From Variovorax sp. YR216 (GTDB lineage: Bacteria > Pseudomonadota > Gammaproteobacteria > Burkholderiales > Burkholderiaceae_C): a DNA stretch of 64,000 nt. The DNA lies in assembly GCF_900107745.1 (NCBI RefSeq), contig NZ_FNRO01000017.1, positions 81,741 through 145,740 on the forward strand, in the 5' to 3' direction. Under the pieces are notes generated by a model. The model saw nothing but the letters and a program-made list of their open reading frames with translations, was not told the DNA's origin and did no database searches. The translations under genes were made by a program, and so were the position numbers. Below are positions 53,821 through 63,390 of the stretch, piece after piece (position 1 is the first letter of the stretch; the number at the start of each line of letters is the position of its first letter).

Positions 53821-55125
53821 TCAATGATGTTTATCGCTGCGGGCAATGGCAAGGAGGTGCTCGACTTCCTCGGGATATTTGCGCAGGTTCCGTTGATGCC
53901 ACCGCTTGATGAGCCACATGAACCCGGCCACCACCACGCCGAATGCGGAGATCGCTGCGTACGCCGACATGCCCAGCCCCGTGCACGCGCTGTAGAACGC
54001 GCCGAGGATCAGGATGCAGGCCTGCTCGTTGAAGTTCTGCACCGCGATCGAGCGGCCCGCGCCCATCAGGTTGTGGCCGCGGTGCTGCAGCAGCGCATTC
54101 ATCGGCACCACGAGGAAACCACCCAGGCCGCCCAGCAGGATCAGGAACGGTACCGCCACCCAGATGTTGCCGATGAAGTTCATCGCCATCACCAGGATGC
54201 CCATGCCGATCCCCAGCGGAATCACGCGGGTCGCCATGTCCAGCCGCATGCGCATCGACGCCACCACCGCGCCGATGGCCGTGCCGATCGCGACCACGCC
54301 GGTCAACGACGACGCCTGCGCGGTGTTGTAGCCCAGCGCGAGCGAGGCCCAGGCCAGGACGATGTACTTGAGGTTGCCGCCGGCGCCCCAGAACAGCGTG
54401 GTGGTCGCCAGCGAGATCTGGCCGAGCTTGTCGCGCCACAGGCGCGAATTGCAGTGCCAGAAATCCGGGAGCAGCGCCACCATGTTGCGCACGAAGCCGT
54501 ATTGCGGATTGGCGCGCAGCGGGCGCATCTCGACGCCGGTGTCCGGAATCCGCGTGTTGAACCAGGCCGCGACCACGTACACCAGGATCAGCGTCGCGAT
54601 CGCCGCCTCGGGCGGTGTCTCGACGCCGGTGTCGATGAACGGGAAGTTGAACGCGAGCAGGTGGCTGGAGAGCGTGTGGCCGACGAGCTGCCCGCCGAGC
54701 ACGATGCCCAGAATGATCGATGCGATCGTCAGGCCCTCGATCCAGCCATTGGCCTTGACCAGCTGCGACGCCGGCAGCAGCTCGGTCAGGATGCCGTACT
54801 TGGCCGGCGAGTACGCCGCCGCGCCGAGCCCCACGATCGCGTACGCGAATAGCGGGTGCGAGCCGAACAGCATCATCACGCAGCCGACCACCTTGATCGC
54901 ATTGCTGATGAACATCACCTTGCCTTTGGGCAAGGCGTCGGCGAATGCGCCCACCAGCGGCGCGAACGCCACGTAGAAGATGGTGAAGATCGGCACCAGC
55001 GCGGCGCGCTGCCATTCAGGCGCGCCGTTGCTTCGCATGAGTTCCACCGCAGCCACGAAAAGTGCGTTGTCGGCCAGTGACGAAAAGAACTGGGCCGACA
55101 TGATCGTGTAGAAACCGCGCTTCAT
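53821..55125 (-). CDS. lplT: lysophospholipid transporter LplT
   Basis: The 434-residue MFS protein opens with the LplT-typical GFYTIMSAQFFSSLADNALF and has 12 helices (FADALPKGKVMFISNAIKV between helices 2 and 3). LplT flips lysophosphatidylethanolamine back into the inner membrane for re-acylation. Its partner acyltransferase (Aas) is not in the window. The divergent alr gene is its usual neighbour in betaproteobacteria. Family length is about 400-440. Confidence 0.9.
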   Translation of the reverse strand: MKRGFYTIMSAQFFSSLADNALFVAAVELMRSNGAPEWQRAALVPIFTIFYVAFAPLVGAFADALPKGKVMFISNAIKVVGCVMMLFGSHPLFAYAIVGLGAAAYSPAKYGILTELLPASQLVKANGWIEGLTIASIILGIVLGGQLVGHTLSSHLLAFNFPFIDTGVETPPEAAIATLILVYVVAAWFNTRIPDTGVEMRPLRANPQYGFVRNMVALLPDFWHCNSRLWRDKLGQISLATTTLFWGAGGNLKYIVLAWASLALGYNTAQASSLTGVVAIGTAIGAVVASMRMRLDMATRVIPLGIGMGILVMAMNFIGNIWVAVPFLILLGGLGGFLVVPMNALLQHRGHNLMGAGRSIAVQNFNEQACILILGAFYSACTGLGMSAYAAISAFGVVVAGFMWLIKRWHQRNLRKYPEEVEHLLAIARSDKHH

Positions 55126-55293
55126 CGATGGGCAGACTGGCCAGCAACGAAATCTGGCGATGGTGGAAGAGGGGCCGCTTCAATGGCGGCTGCGCGGTTA
55201 TAGCATGGGGGTGCGATGTCAAAATCGCGCGATGTCCCGTAGTGCGGGGCGTGTTTGTGTGCGTGTTTTCAGCTTTCCCTGGGGTTTTTTGCC

Positions 55294-56382
55294 GTGCCGC
55301 GTCCGATCCTTGCCACCATCCATTCCGCTGCGTTGCAACACAACCTCGATCGGGCGCGCCGCGCGGCCCTCGATTCGCGCGTCTGGGCGGTCGTGAAGGC
55401 CAATGCCTACGGCCACGGCATCGAGCACGTCTTCGATGCCTTCCGTGCCGCGGACGGCTTCGCGCTGCTCGATCTGAACGAAGCGGAGCGGGTGCGCGCG
55501 CTCGGCTGGCGCGGCCCGGTACTGCTGCTCGAAGGCGTGTTCGACGCGCGCGATCTCGAACTCTGTTCGCGGCTCGACCTCTGGCATGCGGTGCATTGCG
55601 ACGCGCAGATCGACTGGCTGGCCGCGCACAAGACGCAGGTGCCGCACCGCGTCTTCCTCAAGATGAACTCCGGCATGAACCGGCTCGGCTTCACGCCCGA
55701 GCGTTTCCGGGCCGCCTGGACGCGGCTCAACGCGCTGCCGCAGGTCGACGAAATCTCGCTGATGACGCATTTCAGCGATGCCGACGGCCCCCGCGGCATC
55801 ACGCATCAACTCGAAGTGTTCGACGAGGCCACGCGCGATCTGCCGGGCGAGCGCTCGATCGCCAACAGCGCCGCGACGCTGCGCCACGCGGCGGCGGCGC
55901 GTGCGGACTGGGTGCGGCCCGGGATCCTGCTGTACGGCAGCTCGCCGGATTTTCCGGAGCACGACGCGGCGCACTGGCAGCTCCTGCCGACCATGACGCT
56001 CTCGACCCGGCTGATTTCGGTGCAGACCCTCAAGGCGGGCGACACCATCGGCTACGGATCGCGCTTTACCGCCGAAGGGCCGATGCGGATCGGCGTCGCC
56101 GCGGTCGGCTACGCGGATGGCTACCCCCGGCATTGCGACACCGGCACCCCGGTGCTGGTGGGCGGCGTGCGCACCCGCATGGTCGGGCGCGTGAGCATGG
56201 ACATGATCACCGTCGACCTCACGCCCGTGCCCGACGCCGGCTTCGGCAGCGAGGTCACCTTGTGGGGGCGAGCGTCGAACGGTGCGGTGCTCCCGATCGA
56301 CGACGTCGCGAAGGCGGCAGGCACCGTCGGCTACGAGCTGATGTGCGCAGTGACGCGGCGCGTGCCGGTCGCGGTCGACTGA
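55294..56382 (+). CDS. alr: alanine racemase
   Basis: Alr makes D-alanine for peptidoglycan. The 362-residue PLP enzyme has the cofactor lysine K35 (WAVVKANAYGHG), the catalytic tyrosine near 254 (TIGYGSRF), and VSMDMITVD near 303. I choose GTG 55294, which begins the family N-terminus (VPRPILATIHSAALQHNL); the longer reading from 55255 adds 13 non-conserved residues. Divergent to lplT across a 168-bp gap that holds no other clear motif. Confidence 0.95.
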   Translation: MPRPILATIHSAALQHNLDRARRAALDSRVWAVVKANAYGHGIEHVFDAFRAADGFALLDLNEAERVRALGWRGPVLLLEGVFDARDLELCSRLDLWHAVHCDAQIDWLAAHKTQVPHRVFLKMNSGMNRLGFTPERFRAAWTRLNALPQVDEISLMTHFSDADGPRGITHQLEVFDEATRDLPGERSIANSAATLRHAAAARADWVRPGILLYGSSPDFPEHDAAHWQLLPTMTLSTRLISVQTLKAGDTIGYGSRFTAEGPMRIGVAAVGYADGYPRHCDTGTPVLVGGVRTRMVGRVSMDMITVDLTPVPDAGFGSEVTLWGRASNGAVLPIDDVAKAAGTVGYELMCAVTRRVPVAVD

Positions 56383-56395
56383 GTCCGCCCGCCGC

Positions 56396-57121
56396 GTGAA
56401 GATTCTTTCGGACTGGCGCTCGGTGCGCCTGTGGGAAACGCAGGTCGAACGCGACCTGCATCGCAGCTACAACCTGCGCGTGCACGGCTTGCTGATCGGC
56501 ACCTTCACGTTGCTCGTGACCTGGCTCGTGTCGCATGCGCTGATGCTGTTCGGAGTCGATTCGCTCGCGCTGCGCTATGTGATCGCGCTGGGCGCCGGCT
56601 ATGCCGCCTACCTGCTGGCCCTGCGCTGGTGGGCGCAGCGGCTGGTGCGGCGCAACGCCCGGTTCGATCCCGACGTGCCCGATCCGGGCGTCCTCGAATG
56701 GAATTCGCCGCGGCCAAGCGGCGCGATCCACCATCCTTCCGGCAGCGGCGCCTCCGACGTCGTGAGCGGTGCCCTCGAGGCCGCCGGCAGCGTGGACGAA
56801 GGGGTCGTGATCGTGGTGCCGGTGGTCGCGATCTTCCTGATCTGTGTCGCGATCGTGTGCGGCGCGGGCGCGCTCGCCATGCTGTATTTCGGCTGGGACG
56901 CGCTGCTCGCCGTCGCCATCGAGCTCGCGTTCTCGTACGCCTCGGCGCGCACCGCGATCCGCGTGGCGCGCGAGGGATGGCTGCAGGCCGCCGTGCGGCT
57001 CACCTGGAAGCCGCTGCTCGGAGCCTTGTTCTGTGCCGTGGTGCTGGGTGCGGTCATCGACCGCTTCATGCCGCAGGTGAATTCACTGCCTGCGGCGGTG
57101 CATCAGCTGCTTCACCGCTGA
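56396..57121 (+). CDS. predicted membrane protein of unknown function
   Basis: The 241-residue product (GTG start at 56396, 13 bp after alr) has an N-terminal soluble stretch (KILSDWRSVRLWETQVERDL), two helices at about 32-52 and 57-76, a polar Ser/Gly/Pro linker (100-130), two more helices (about 135-165), a surface helix (YASARTAIRVAREGWLQAAV) and a last helix (about 205-225). No known domain is recognised. Co-transcription with alr is likely. Comparable proteins are found next to alr in related genera as far as I recall, but without a function. Confidence 0.7.
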   Translation: MKILSDWRSVRLWETQVERDLHRSYNLRVHGLLIGTFTLLVTWLVSHALMLFGVDSLALRYVIALGAGYAAYLLALRWWAQRLVRRNARFDPDVPDPGVLEWNSPRPSGAIHHPSGSGASDVVSGALEAAGSVDEGVVIVVPVVAIFLICVAIVCGAGALAMLYFGWDALLAVAIELAFSYASARTAIRVAREGWLQAAVRLTWKPLLGALFCAVVLGAVIDRFMPQVNSLPAAVHQLLHR

Positions 57122-57137
57122 GTGCGCCGAGCCGGGT

Positions 57138-58115
57138 TCAGTACAACCCCAGTTGTCGCGTCCGCAACCGCGCCAGCCCCAGCAGCGCATCGGTGAACGG
57201 CGTCTGCACGCCTGCGAGCTGGCCGAGCTCGCGCACCGCGGACACCAGCGCATCGAGCTCCACCGCGCGGCCGGCTTCCACGTCCTGCAGCATCGAGGTC
57301 TTGAAGGCGCCGAGCTTGCGCGTGACCGCGTGGCGGTCTTCGGGGCTGTCGGCGATCGGCACGCCGATCCGCTCGCCGATCGCCTTGGCCTCCAGCATGA
57401 TCGTGGAGATAAGTCCGCGCACCAGGTCGTCATTGAGGATCAGGTCGGTCGTGGCCCCGGTCAGCGCGCTGATCGGGTTGACCGTCATGTTGCCCCAAAG
57501 CTTGTACCAGACGTCCTTCTGGATCTGCGGCGAGATGCGCGTGTCGATGCCCGCGCGGGCCAGCAGTTCGCCCAGGGCCTGAACGCGCGAGGTCGATTCG
57601 CCCGATGGCTCGCCGATGATGAGCCCGTTGCCGAAGTGATGCCGCACCACGCCCGGCGCGTCCAGCGCGCAGCTCGCATGCACCACGCCGCCGACCACAT
57701 GCTTCGCCGGAATCGCCGCGTCGATCTTTCCGCCCGGATCGACCGCCTGCAGCTGCGCGCCCGCCACGGGGCCGCCGAAGCCACCCTGCAGGAACCACCA
57801 TGGCACGCCGTTCATGGCGGTGAGCACGATGGTGTCGGGCCCGAGCAGCGGCGCGATACGTTCGGCCACTGCAGGAAGCGCCGGTGCCTTCACGGCCACG
57901 ATCACCAGTTGCTGGACGCCGAGCGCCGCCGGATCGTCGCTGGCATTGACCGGCACGGTGACGCGCTTGTCGCCGCTCACCAGCGTGAGGCCGTCGCGCT
58001 TGAGCGCTTCGAGCGTTGCGCCGCGCGCCACCACGTCGAGCTCGCAGCCCACTTGCGCGAGCTTCGCGCCGATCCAGCCGCCGATCGCACCGGCGCCGTA
58101 GATGCAAACCTTCAT
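57138..58115 (-). CDS. 2-dehydropantoate 2-reductase (PanE/ApbA)-family protein
   Basis: The 325-residue NADP-dependent reductase has the Rossmann glycine motif KVCIYGAGAIGGWIGAKLAQ, VKAPALP near 75, the family lysine in DVWYKLWGNMTVNP (near 205) and a Glu in AKAIGERIG. Authentic PanE reduces ketopantoate, but paralogues reduce other 2-oxo acids. As the last gene of the minus-strand run with IlvD-like dehydratase, Bug protein and class II aldolase, a sugar-acid or keto-acid role is more likely than pantothenate synthesis (inference). Confidence 0.82.
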   Translation of the reverse strand: MKVCIYGAGAIGGWIGAKLAQVGCELDVVARGATLEALKRDGLTLVSGDKRVTVPVNASDDPAALGVQQLVIVAVKAPALPAVAERIAPLLGPDTIVLTAMNGVPWWFLQGGFGGPVAGAQLQAVDPGGKIDAAIPAKHVVGGVVHASCALDAPGVVRHHFGNGLIIGEPSGESTSRVQALGELLARAGIDTRISPQIQKDVWYKLWGNMTVNPISALTGATTDLILNDDLVRGLISTIMLEAKAIGERIGVPIADSPEDRHAVTRKLGAFKTSMLQDVEAGRAVELDALVSAVRELGQLAGVQTPFTDALLGLARLRTRQLGLY

Positions 58116-58141
58116 GATTTAAGTCCGAGCCTTCAGTTCTT

Positions 58142-58930
58142 TCAGTTCTTGTAGGAGGTATCGATACGATCGACCTGGCGCACCAACGCGTCGAAGACGT
58201 CCTGGCCCGCGCCGTGATTGGGATTGAACTGCAGCGCATCGCGCGTGCACTTGCGGGCGATGTCTTCCGACACCGGAATCGCCGCACCCATCGAGAACGT
58301 CGCCATCTGGATCTCGCAGGCGCGCTGCAAGGTCCAGAGGATCGCGAACGTCTGCGGCAGCGTCTGCCCCCAGGCCAGCAGGCCGTGGTTGCGCAGGATC
58401 ACCGCCGGCCTGTTGCCGATGCTCTTGAGCAGGCGCGGCCCCTCGTCGGCATGGATCGTGATGCCTTCGAAGTCGTGGTACGCGACCATGTCATGCAGTT
58501 GCGCCGTGTAGAAATTCGTCTGCTGCAGGCCACCCTGCAGGCAGGCCACCGCGACGCCGGCAGTGGTGTGGGTGTGCATCACGCAATGCGCATCGGGAAG
58601 TCCGTCGTGGATCGCCGCATGCACCGTGAAGCCCGCGGGGTTGACCGGGTACGTGGAGCCGTCGAGCACGTTGCCGTGCAGGTCGATCTTGACCAGGTTG
58701 CTCGCCGTCACCTCGCTGTAGTGCAGGCCGAACGGGTTGATGAGGAACTGCTTCTCGCCGCCGGTCACGCTGTCCGGCAGGCGCACCGTGATGTGGTTGT
58801 AGATCATCTCGGTCCACCCGAGCATCGCGAAGACGCGATAGCAGGCCGCGAGCTGCAGCCGCGCTGCGCGCTCGTCGGGGTGGAGGGCCGGGTGGACCAG
58901 CGCAGAAGGCGCGGAGGAGGGAGTGCTCAT
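58142..58930 (-). CDS. class II aldolase/adducin-family protein
   Basis: The 262-residue product has the metal-binding HxH in AHCVMHTHTTAGVAVA (about 108-112), a further His in LRNHGLLAWG (about 170), and the YNHITVRLPD opening (near 42). The group includes fuculose- and ribulose-phosphate aldolases and decarboxylases. It lies 26 bp upstream of the PanE-like gene and downstream of the Bug gene, so the three plus the IlvD-like dehydratase may form one catabolic set. Substrate unknown. Confidence 0.85.
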   Translation of the reverse strand: MSTPSSAPSALVHPALHPDERAARLQLAACYRVFAMLGWTEMIYNHITVRLPDSVTGGEKQFLINPFGLHYSEVTASNLVKIDLHGNVLDGSTYPVNPAGFTVHAAIHDGLPDAHCVMHTHTTAGVAVACLQGGLQQTNFYTAQLHDMVAYHDFEGITIHADEGPRLLKSIGNRPAVILRNHGLLAWGQTLPQTFAILWTLQRACEIQMATFSMGAAIPVSEDIARKCTRDALQFNPNHGAGQDVFDALVRQVDRIDTSYKN

Positions 58931-58986
58931 TTCGTTTCCTTCAAAGTTCCAACAATCTCCCCCGGCGCCTTCAATGCGCGCGAGGG

Positions 58987-59976
58987 TCAGCTTTCAGCCG
59001 TGAAGCCGATCTCTTTCACGATCGGCGCCCACTTGGCCGTGTCCTTCTTCAACAGGTCGGCGAGTTCGCCCGGCGTCGACGACATCGCCTCCAGGCCAAA
59101 GCCGGCGAGTCCGTCGATCACATCCTTCTGCGCCAGCGCGTTCTTCATCGCCGTGTTCAGCCGCCCGACCACGTCGGACGACGCCTTCGCCGGCAGCAGG
59201 AAGGCGAACCACTCGCTGTGCGCCATGTTCTTGAGCCCCTGCTCGCCGAAGGTCGGCACATCGGGCGTGAAGCGGCTGCGCTTCTCGCCCGACACGCCCA
59301 GGATGCGCACCTTGCCGGTGGGCAGGTGCTGCATGATGTCGCCGATCGGGCCCGACACCGCCGAGATGTTGCCGCCCAGCAGGTCCAGCATCGCGGGCTG
59401 CGTGCCGCGATAGGCGGCATGCTTGAGTTCGAGGCCCGCGCTCTTGCCGAGCAGCGCACCGATGAAATGCGGCGTCGAGCCCGCGGCCGGCGAGCCGAAG
59501 TTGCCGCCGGTCGGATTGGCCTTCACCCACTGCAGGAATTCCGGAACCGTCTTCACGCTCAGCGGCACGGCCGGGCCGACCGCGAAGCCGAAGTCGAACA
59601 CGCAGGCCAGCGACACCGGCGACAGGTCGACCATCGGGTCGTACGGCAGCTTCTTGTAGATGTGCGGGTAGATCGTGAGGATCGAGGTCGGCGTCTGCAG
59701 GATCGTCGCGCCGTCGGCCGGCTGGGTCTTCACGTAGGTCACCGCGATCTGGCCGCCGGCGCCGGTCTTGTTTTCCACCACGACCGACTTTGCATAGCCG
59801 GGCGTCATCGCCGTCGCGAGGCGGCGGCAGGTGGTGTCCGAGGTGCCGCCGGCCGCGAAGCCGGTGATGATGCGCGCGGTCTCGAAGCCCGCCTGCGCGA
59901 AGGCCTGCTGGCCGATGCTGGCAAGCAGTGCGGTGGCGCCGGTGGTTTGCAGCAGGCTGCGGCGAGTGAGGGTCAT
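58987..59976 (-). CDS. Bug/TctC-family tripartite tricarboxylate transporter binding protein
   Basis: The 329-residue product starts at ATG 59976 with MTLTRRSLLQTTGATALLAS, a signal peptide with a twin-arginine pair, cut near residue 28. The mature protein is a Bug receptor (ARIITGFAAGGTSDTTCRRL, VVENKTGAGGQIA, FGSPAAGSTPHF). Bug proteins bind carboxylates outside the cell; many are 'orphans' without TctAB genes nearby, as here. It probably captures the organic acid that the neighbouring dehydratase and aldolase degrade. Confidence 0.9.
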   Translation of the reverse strand: MTLTRRSLLQTTGATALLASIGQQAFAQAGFETARIITGFAAGGTSDTTCRRLATAMTPGYAKSVVVENKTGAGGQIAVTYVKTQPADGATILQTPTSILTIYPHIYKKLPYDPMVDLSPVSLACVFDFGFAVGPAVPLSVKTVPEFLQWVKANPTGGNFGSPAAGSTPHFIGALLGKSAGLELKHAAYRGTQPAMLDLLGGNISAVSGPIGDIMQHLPTGKVRILGVSGEKRSRFTPDVPTFGEQGLKNMAHSEWFAFLLPAKASSDVVGRLNTAMKNALAQKDVIDGLAGFGLEAMSSTPGELADLLKKDTAKWAPIVKEIGFTAES

Positions 59977-59999
59977 GATGTCTCCAAGGGGGTGTGGCT

Positions 60000-61733
60000 T
60001 CAGGACTCGTCGCGCAGCCACGTGACCGCGCCCGAGTGGGTCACCGCGCCCTGGTGAGCCGGGCGCACGGTGTGCGCGTATTTTTCCAGCAAGCCACCAT
60101 GCCGGACCCCCGCGTTTACCTCACGTTTGGCAATTCGCGCGGCGATCTCCGCGTCCGTCAGTTCGACCGTGATGCTGCGCGCCTCGGGCCGGGCATCGAT
60201 CGTGATGACGTCGCCGTCGGCCAGCGCCGCGATCGGCCCGCCATCGGCCGATTCCGGCCCGGCGTAACCGATGCACAGCCCGCGCGTCGCGCCCGAAAAA
60301 CGCCCGTCGGTGAGCAGCGCCACCTTGTCGCCCATGCCCTGCCCGTAGAGCAGCGCGGTGATGCCGAGCATCTCGCGCATGCCGGGGCTGCCTTTGGGAC
60401 CCTCGTTGCGGATGACGATCACGTCACCCGGTTCGTAGCGACGGTTCTGCACCGCCGTCTGTGCCTCTTCCTCGGAATCGAAGACGCGCGCCGGCCCGCG
60501 ATGGACCAGCGTCTTCAGGCCCGCCGTCTTGAGCAGCGCGCCATCCGGGCAGAGATTGCCCTTGAGCACCGCCAGCCCGCCGTCGCGCGAGATCGCATTG
60601 CCGGCCTTGCGCACCACGCGTCCGTCGGGCTCGGCGGCGTCGGCGATTTCCTCGGCCAGCGTGCGGCCGGTGAAGGTCATCGCATCGCCATGGAGAAAGC
60701 CCTGTTCGAGCAGCGTGCGCAGGATCACGCCCGCGCCGCCGATGTAGTACACATCGCGCGCCAGGTACTGGCCGCCCGGCCGCAGGTCGGCAATGAGCGG
60801 GGTGCGCGCAAAGACCTCGGCCACGTCGTCGAGGTGGAACTTCAAGCCCGCTTCGTGCGCGATGGCCGGCAGGTGCAGCGCCGCATTGGTCGAGCCGCCG
60901 GTGGCAGACACCACCGCGCAGGCGTTCTCCAGCGCCTTGCGCGTGACGATGTCGCGCGGCAGCGGGCCGTCGTTCATCACCGCGCGCATCAGCGCCCTGG
61001 CGGCGCGACGCATCAGCGGCGCACGTTCGCTGAACACCGCCGGCACCATGCTGGAGCCGATCGGCGCGAGTCCGAGCGCTTCGGAGACCATGCCCATGGT
61101 GTTTGCGGTGAACTGCCCCGCGCATGCGCCGGCGGTCGGCAGGCAGGCGCGGCTCATCGCTTCGAGGTCATTCGCCGTCGCATCGCCGGCCAGCACCTTG
61201 CCGATGGTCTCGTAGGTGTCGACCACGTTGATGTCGCGCCCATCCGGCCCCGGCGTCTGGCCCGGCAGCGCCGAGCCGCCGTGCACGAACACGCTCGGTA
61301 CATTGCAGCGGACCATGCCCATCATCAGCCCCGGCAGGTTCTTGTCGCAGGCGCCGATACCGAAGATGCCGTCCCACTGGTGCCCGCGCGTGGAGGCTTC
61401 GACGCTGTCGGCGATCAACTCGCGCGAGATGAGCGAGAAGCGCATGCCCGAGTGCGCCATCGTGAGCCCGTCGCTCACCGACACCACCGGGCATTCGTGC
61501 GGCGTGCCGCCGCCCGCGTAGATGCCGGTCTTGGCATGTTGCGCCTGCTCGCGCAGGTTCAGGTTGCACGGGCTCATCTCGCCGCCGGTGTGGAACACGC
61601 CGACGTGCGGGCGCGCGATGTCTTCGTCGTCCTGCCCGAGCGCGTGCAGGAAGCTGCGCGTGGTCGCGCGGATCACGCCGTCGCGGATGATCGCGGAGCG
61701 GAAGGTCTTGCGCGGGGAACTGGCGTCGCTCAT
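60000..61733 (-). CDS. IlvD/Edd-family dehydratase (sugar-acid type likely)
   Basis: A 577-residue Fe-S dehydratase: cysteine ligands in GGEMSPCNLN (near 55), IGACDKNLPG (near 121) and TAGACAGQFTANTMG (near 194), and the catalytic C-terminal LLTDGRFSGATRGL (near 468). Members make branched-chain keto acids (IlvD) or dehydrate sugar acids such as arabinonate, xylonate or gluconate. ATG 61733 is chosen; the longer open frame runs into hpaI. It lies 13 bp after hpaI and ahead of a Bug receptor and class II aldolase, which favours a sugar-acid role, but IlvD itself cannot be excluded. Confidence 0.87.
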   Translation of the reverse strand: MSDASSPRKTFRSAIIRDGVIRATTRSFLHALGQDDEDIARPHVGVFHTGGEMSPCNLNLREQAQHAKTGIYAGGGTPHECPVVSVSDGLTMAHSGMRFSLISRELIADSVEASTRGHQWDGIFGIGACDKNLPGLMMGMVRCNVPSVFVHGGSALPGQTPGPDGRDINVVDTYETIGKVLAGDATANDLEAMSRACLPTAGACAGQFTANTMGMVSEALGLAPIGSSMVPAVFSERAPLMRRAARALMRAVMNDGPLPRDIVTRKALENACAVVSATGGSTNAALHLPAIAHEAGLKFHLDDVAEVFARTPLIADLRPGGQYLARDVYYIGGAGVILRTLLEQGFLHGDAMTFTGRTLAEEIADAAEPDGRVVRKAGNAISRDGGLAVLKGNLCPDGALLKTAGLKTLVHRGPARVFDSEEEAQTAVQNRRYEPGDVIVIRNEGPKGSPGMREMLGITALLYGQGMGDKVALLTDGRFSGATRGLCIGYAGPESADGGPIAALADGDVITIDARPEARSITVELTDAEIAARIAKREVNAGVRHGGLLEKYAHTVRPAHQGAVTHSGAVTWLRDES

Positions 61734-61746
61734 GTCGGGCGAACGA

Positions 61747-62559
61747 TCAGTAGGTGCCGCCGGACTGCGGCTTTGCGGCCGCGCCGTTCTTGAAGCGCGC
61801 GGCGAGCGCGGTCGTGTGGCGCACCAGCAGGTTGGTGTCGAGTCCGACCGCCACGAAGAGCGCGCCGAGTTCGAGATAGCGCTTTGCCAGCGCTTCATCC
61901 GGCGTCAGGATGCCGGCGGCCTTGCCCGCGCGGTTGATGCGCGCAATCGCATCCTCGATCGCCGCCTGCACCTCCGGATGGCTCGAATTGCCGAGATGGC
62001 CCATCGATGCCGAAAGGTCGGCCGGGCCGATGAAGACGCCATCCACGCCGTCGACCGCAGCGATCGCATCGAGGTTCGCGAGCGCCTCGCGTGATTCCGC
62101 CTGCACCAGCAGGCAGACGCGGTCGTTCGCTTCCTTCGCGTAGGCCGGATAGCGGCCCCAGCCCGATGCACGCGCACCGCCCATGCCGCGGATGCCATGC
62201 GGCGGATAGCGCATCGCACGAACGATCGCCTGCGCCTGCTCGGCGGTGTCGACCATCGGCACCAGCAGCGTCTGCACGCCGAGGTCGAGGTACTGCTTGA
62301 TCAGCGCCGCGCCTGCGTCGCCGTGGCCGAGCGGCACGCGCGCGATCGCGTTCGCACCCGGGTAGGCCGCAATCGCCTGCGCCTGTTGCAGCACGCTCTG
62401 CAGGCCGTTGGGCGAATGCTCGCCGTCGATCAGCAGCCAGTCGAAGCCGGCACCGGCGCAGATCTCCGCGCTGTACGCATCGGCGAGGCCGAGCCAGAGG
62501 CCGATCTGGGCGCGCTTTTCGATGAGGGCTTGTTTGAAGAGGTTCGTAGGGGTTTGCAT
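61747..62559 (-). CDS. hpaI: 4-hydroxy-2-oxoheptane-1,7-dioate aldolase
   Basis: The 270-residue HpcH/HpaI aldolase splits the hydrated ring-cleavage product into pyruvate and succinate semialdehyde. It has LLIDGEHSPNGLQSV (catalytic His near 48), a metal Glu in LVQAESREAL (near 152), VFIGPADLSASMG (near 176) and the Arg in NAIARVPLG (near 73). Class II pyruvate aldolases of this family are promiscuous toward sugar-acid products, which may explain the following dehydratase gene. 21 bp after hpaH. Confidence 0.93.
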   Translation of the reverse strand: MQTPTNLFKQALIEKRAQIGLWLGLADAYSAEICAGAGFDWLLIDGEHSPNGLQSVLQQAQAIAAYPGANAIARVPLGHGDAGAALIKQYLDLGVQTLLVPMVDTAEQAQAIVRAMRYPPHGIRGMGGARASGWGRYPAYAKEANDRVCLLVQAESREALANLDAIAAVDGVDGVFIGPADLSASMGHLGNSSHPEVQAAIEDAIARINRAGKAAGILTPDEALAKRYLELGALFVAVGLDTNLLVRHTTALAARFKNGAAAKPQSGGTY

Positions 62560-62580
62560 GTTTGTTCTTTCAGTCGGCGT

Positions 62581-63384
62581 TCAGACGAAGCGGAAGGCGA
62601 TCGAACCCAGCGGGCCGTAATCGGCATGGAAGGTGTCGCCGGGCACCGCGTTGGTCGGCCGCGTGAACGAACCGCCCAGCACGATCTCGCCCGCTTCGAG
62701 GTGCTCGTCCCATGGCGCGAGCTTGTTCGCGAGCCAGGCCACGCCGGTGGCCGGATGGTTGAGCACCGCGGCGGCCACGCCCGATTCCTCGATCACGCCG
62801 TTCTTGTAGAGCAGGGCGCTGACCCAGCGCAGGTCCACCGCATCGGGCTTCACCGGCCGGCCGCCCATCACGATGCCGGCATTCGCCGCGTTGTCCGCGA
62901 TGGTGTCGAACACCTTGCGCATGACCTTGGTGTGGCGGTCGAACTGCTCGATGCGCGCGTCGATGATCTCGATCGCCGGCACCACGTAGTCGGTGGCCGC
63001 GAGCACGTCGAAGATCGTCACGTTCGGCCCCTTGAGCGGCTTGCCGAGCACGAAGGCGAGCTCCACCTCGATGCGCGGCGCGATGAAGCGCTTGAAGGGA
63101 ATGTCGCCGCCCTGCTCGAAGAACATGTCGTCGAGCAGCGTGCCGTAGTCGGGCTCGGTGATCTGGCTGGCCTGCTGCATCGCGCGCGAGGTGAGGCCGA
63201 TCTTGTGGCCCTTGACCGTGCGGCCTTCGGCGATCTTGGTCTTGACCCATTCGCGCGAGATCGCGTAGCCGTCCTCGATGGTCATTTCGGGGAAGCGCTT
63301 GGAGAAGTGCTCGACCTGCACGCGCGACTTCTCGCTTTCGTGCAGTTCGGCGGCGAGTTGCTGGATGACGTCCTTGGCAAGCAT
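62581..63384 (-). CDS. hpaH: 2-oxo-hept-4-ene-1,7-dioate hydratase
   Basis: The 267-residue protein belongs to the FAH-fold hydratases: RTVKGHKIGLTSRAMQ near 60, DYGTLLDDMFFEQGG near 83, the metal-binding PRIEVELAFVLGKPL (Glu pair near 107-109) and GSFTRPTNAVPGDTF near 240. It hydrates the meta-cleavage product of homoprotocatechuate before HpaI cleavage. It lies 6 bp after hpaF in the same operon. Length matches HpaH of E. coli. Confidence 0.94.
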   Translation of the reverse strand: MLAKDVIQQLAAELHESEKSRVQVEHFSKRFPEMTIEDGYAISREWVKTKIAEGRTVKGHKIGLTSRAMQQASQITEPDYGTLLDDMFFEQGGDIPFKRFIAPRIEVELAFVLGKPLKGPNVTIFDVLAATDYVVPAIEIIDARIEQFDRHTKVMRKVFDTIADNAANAGIVMGGRPVKPDAVDLRWVSALLYKNGVIEESGVAAAVLNHPATGVAWLANKLAPWDEHLEAGEIVLGGSFTRPTNAVPGDTFHADYGPLGSIAFRFV

Positions 63385-63390
63385 GGCGAT

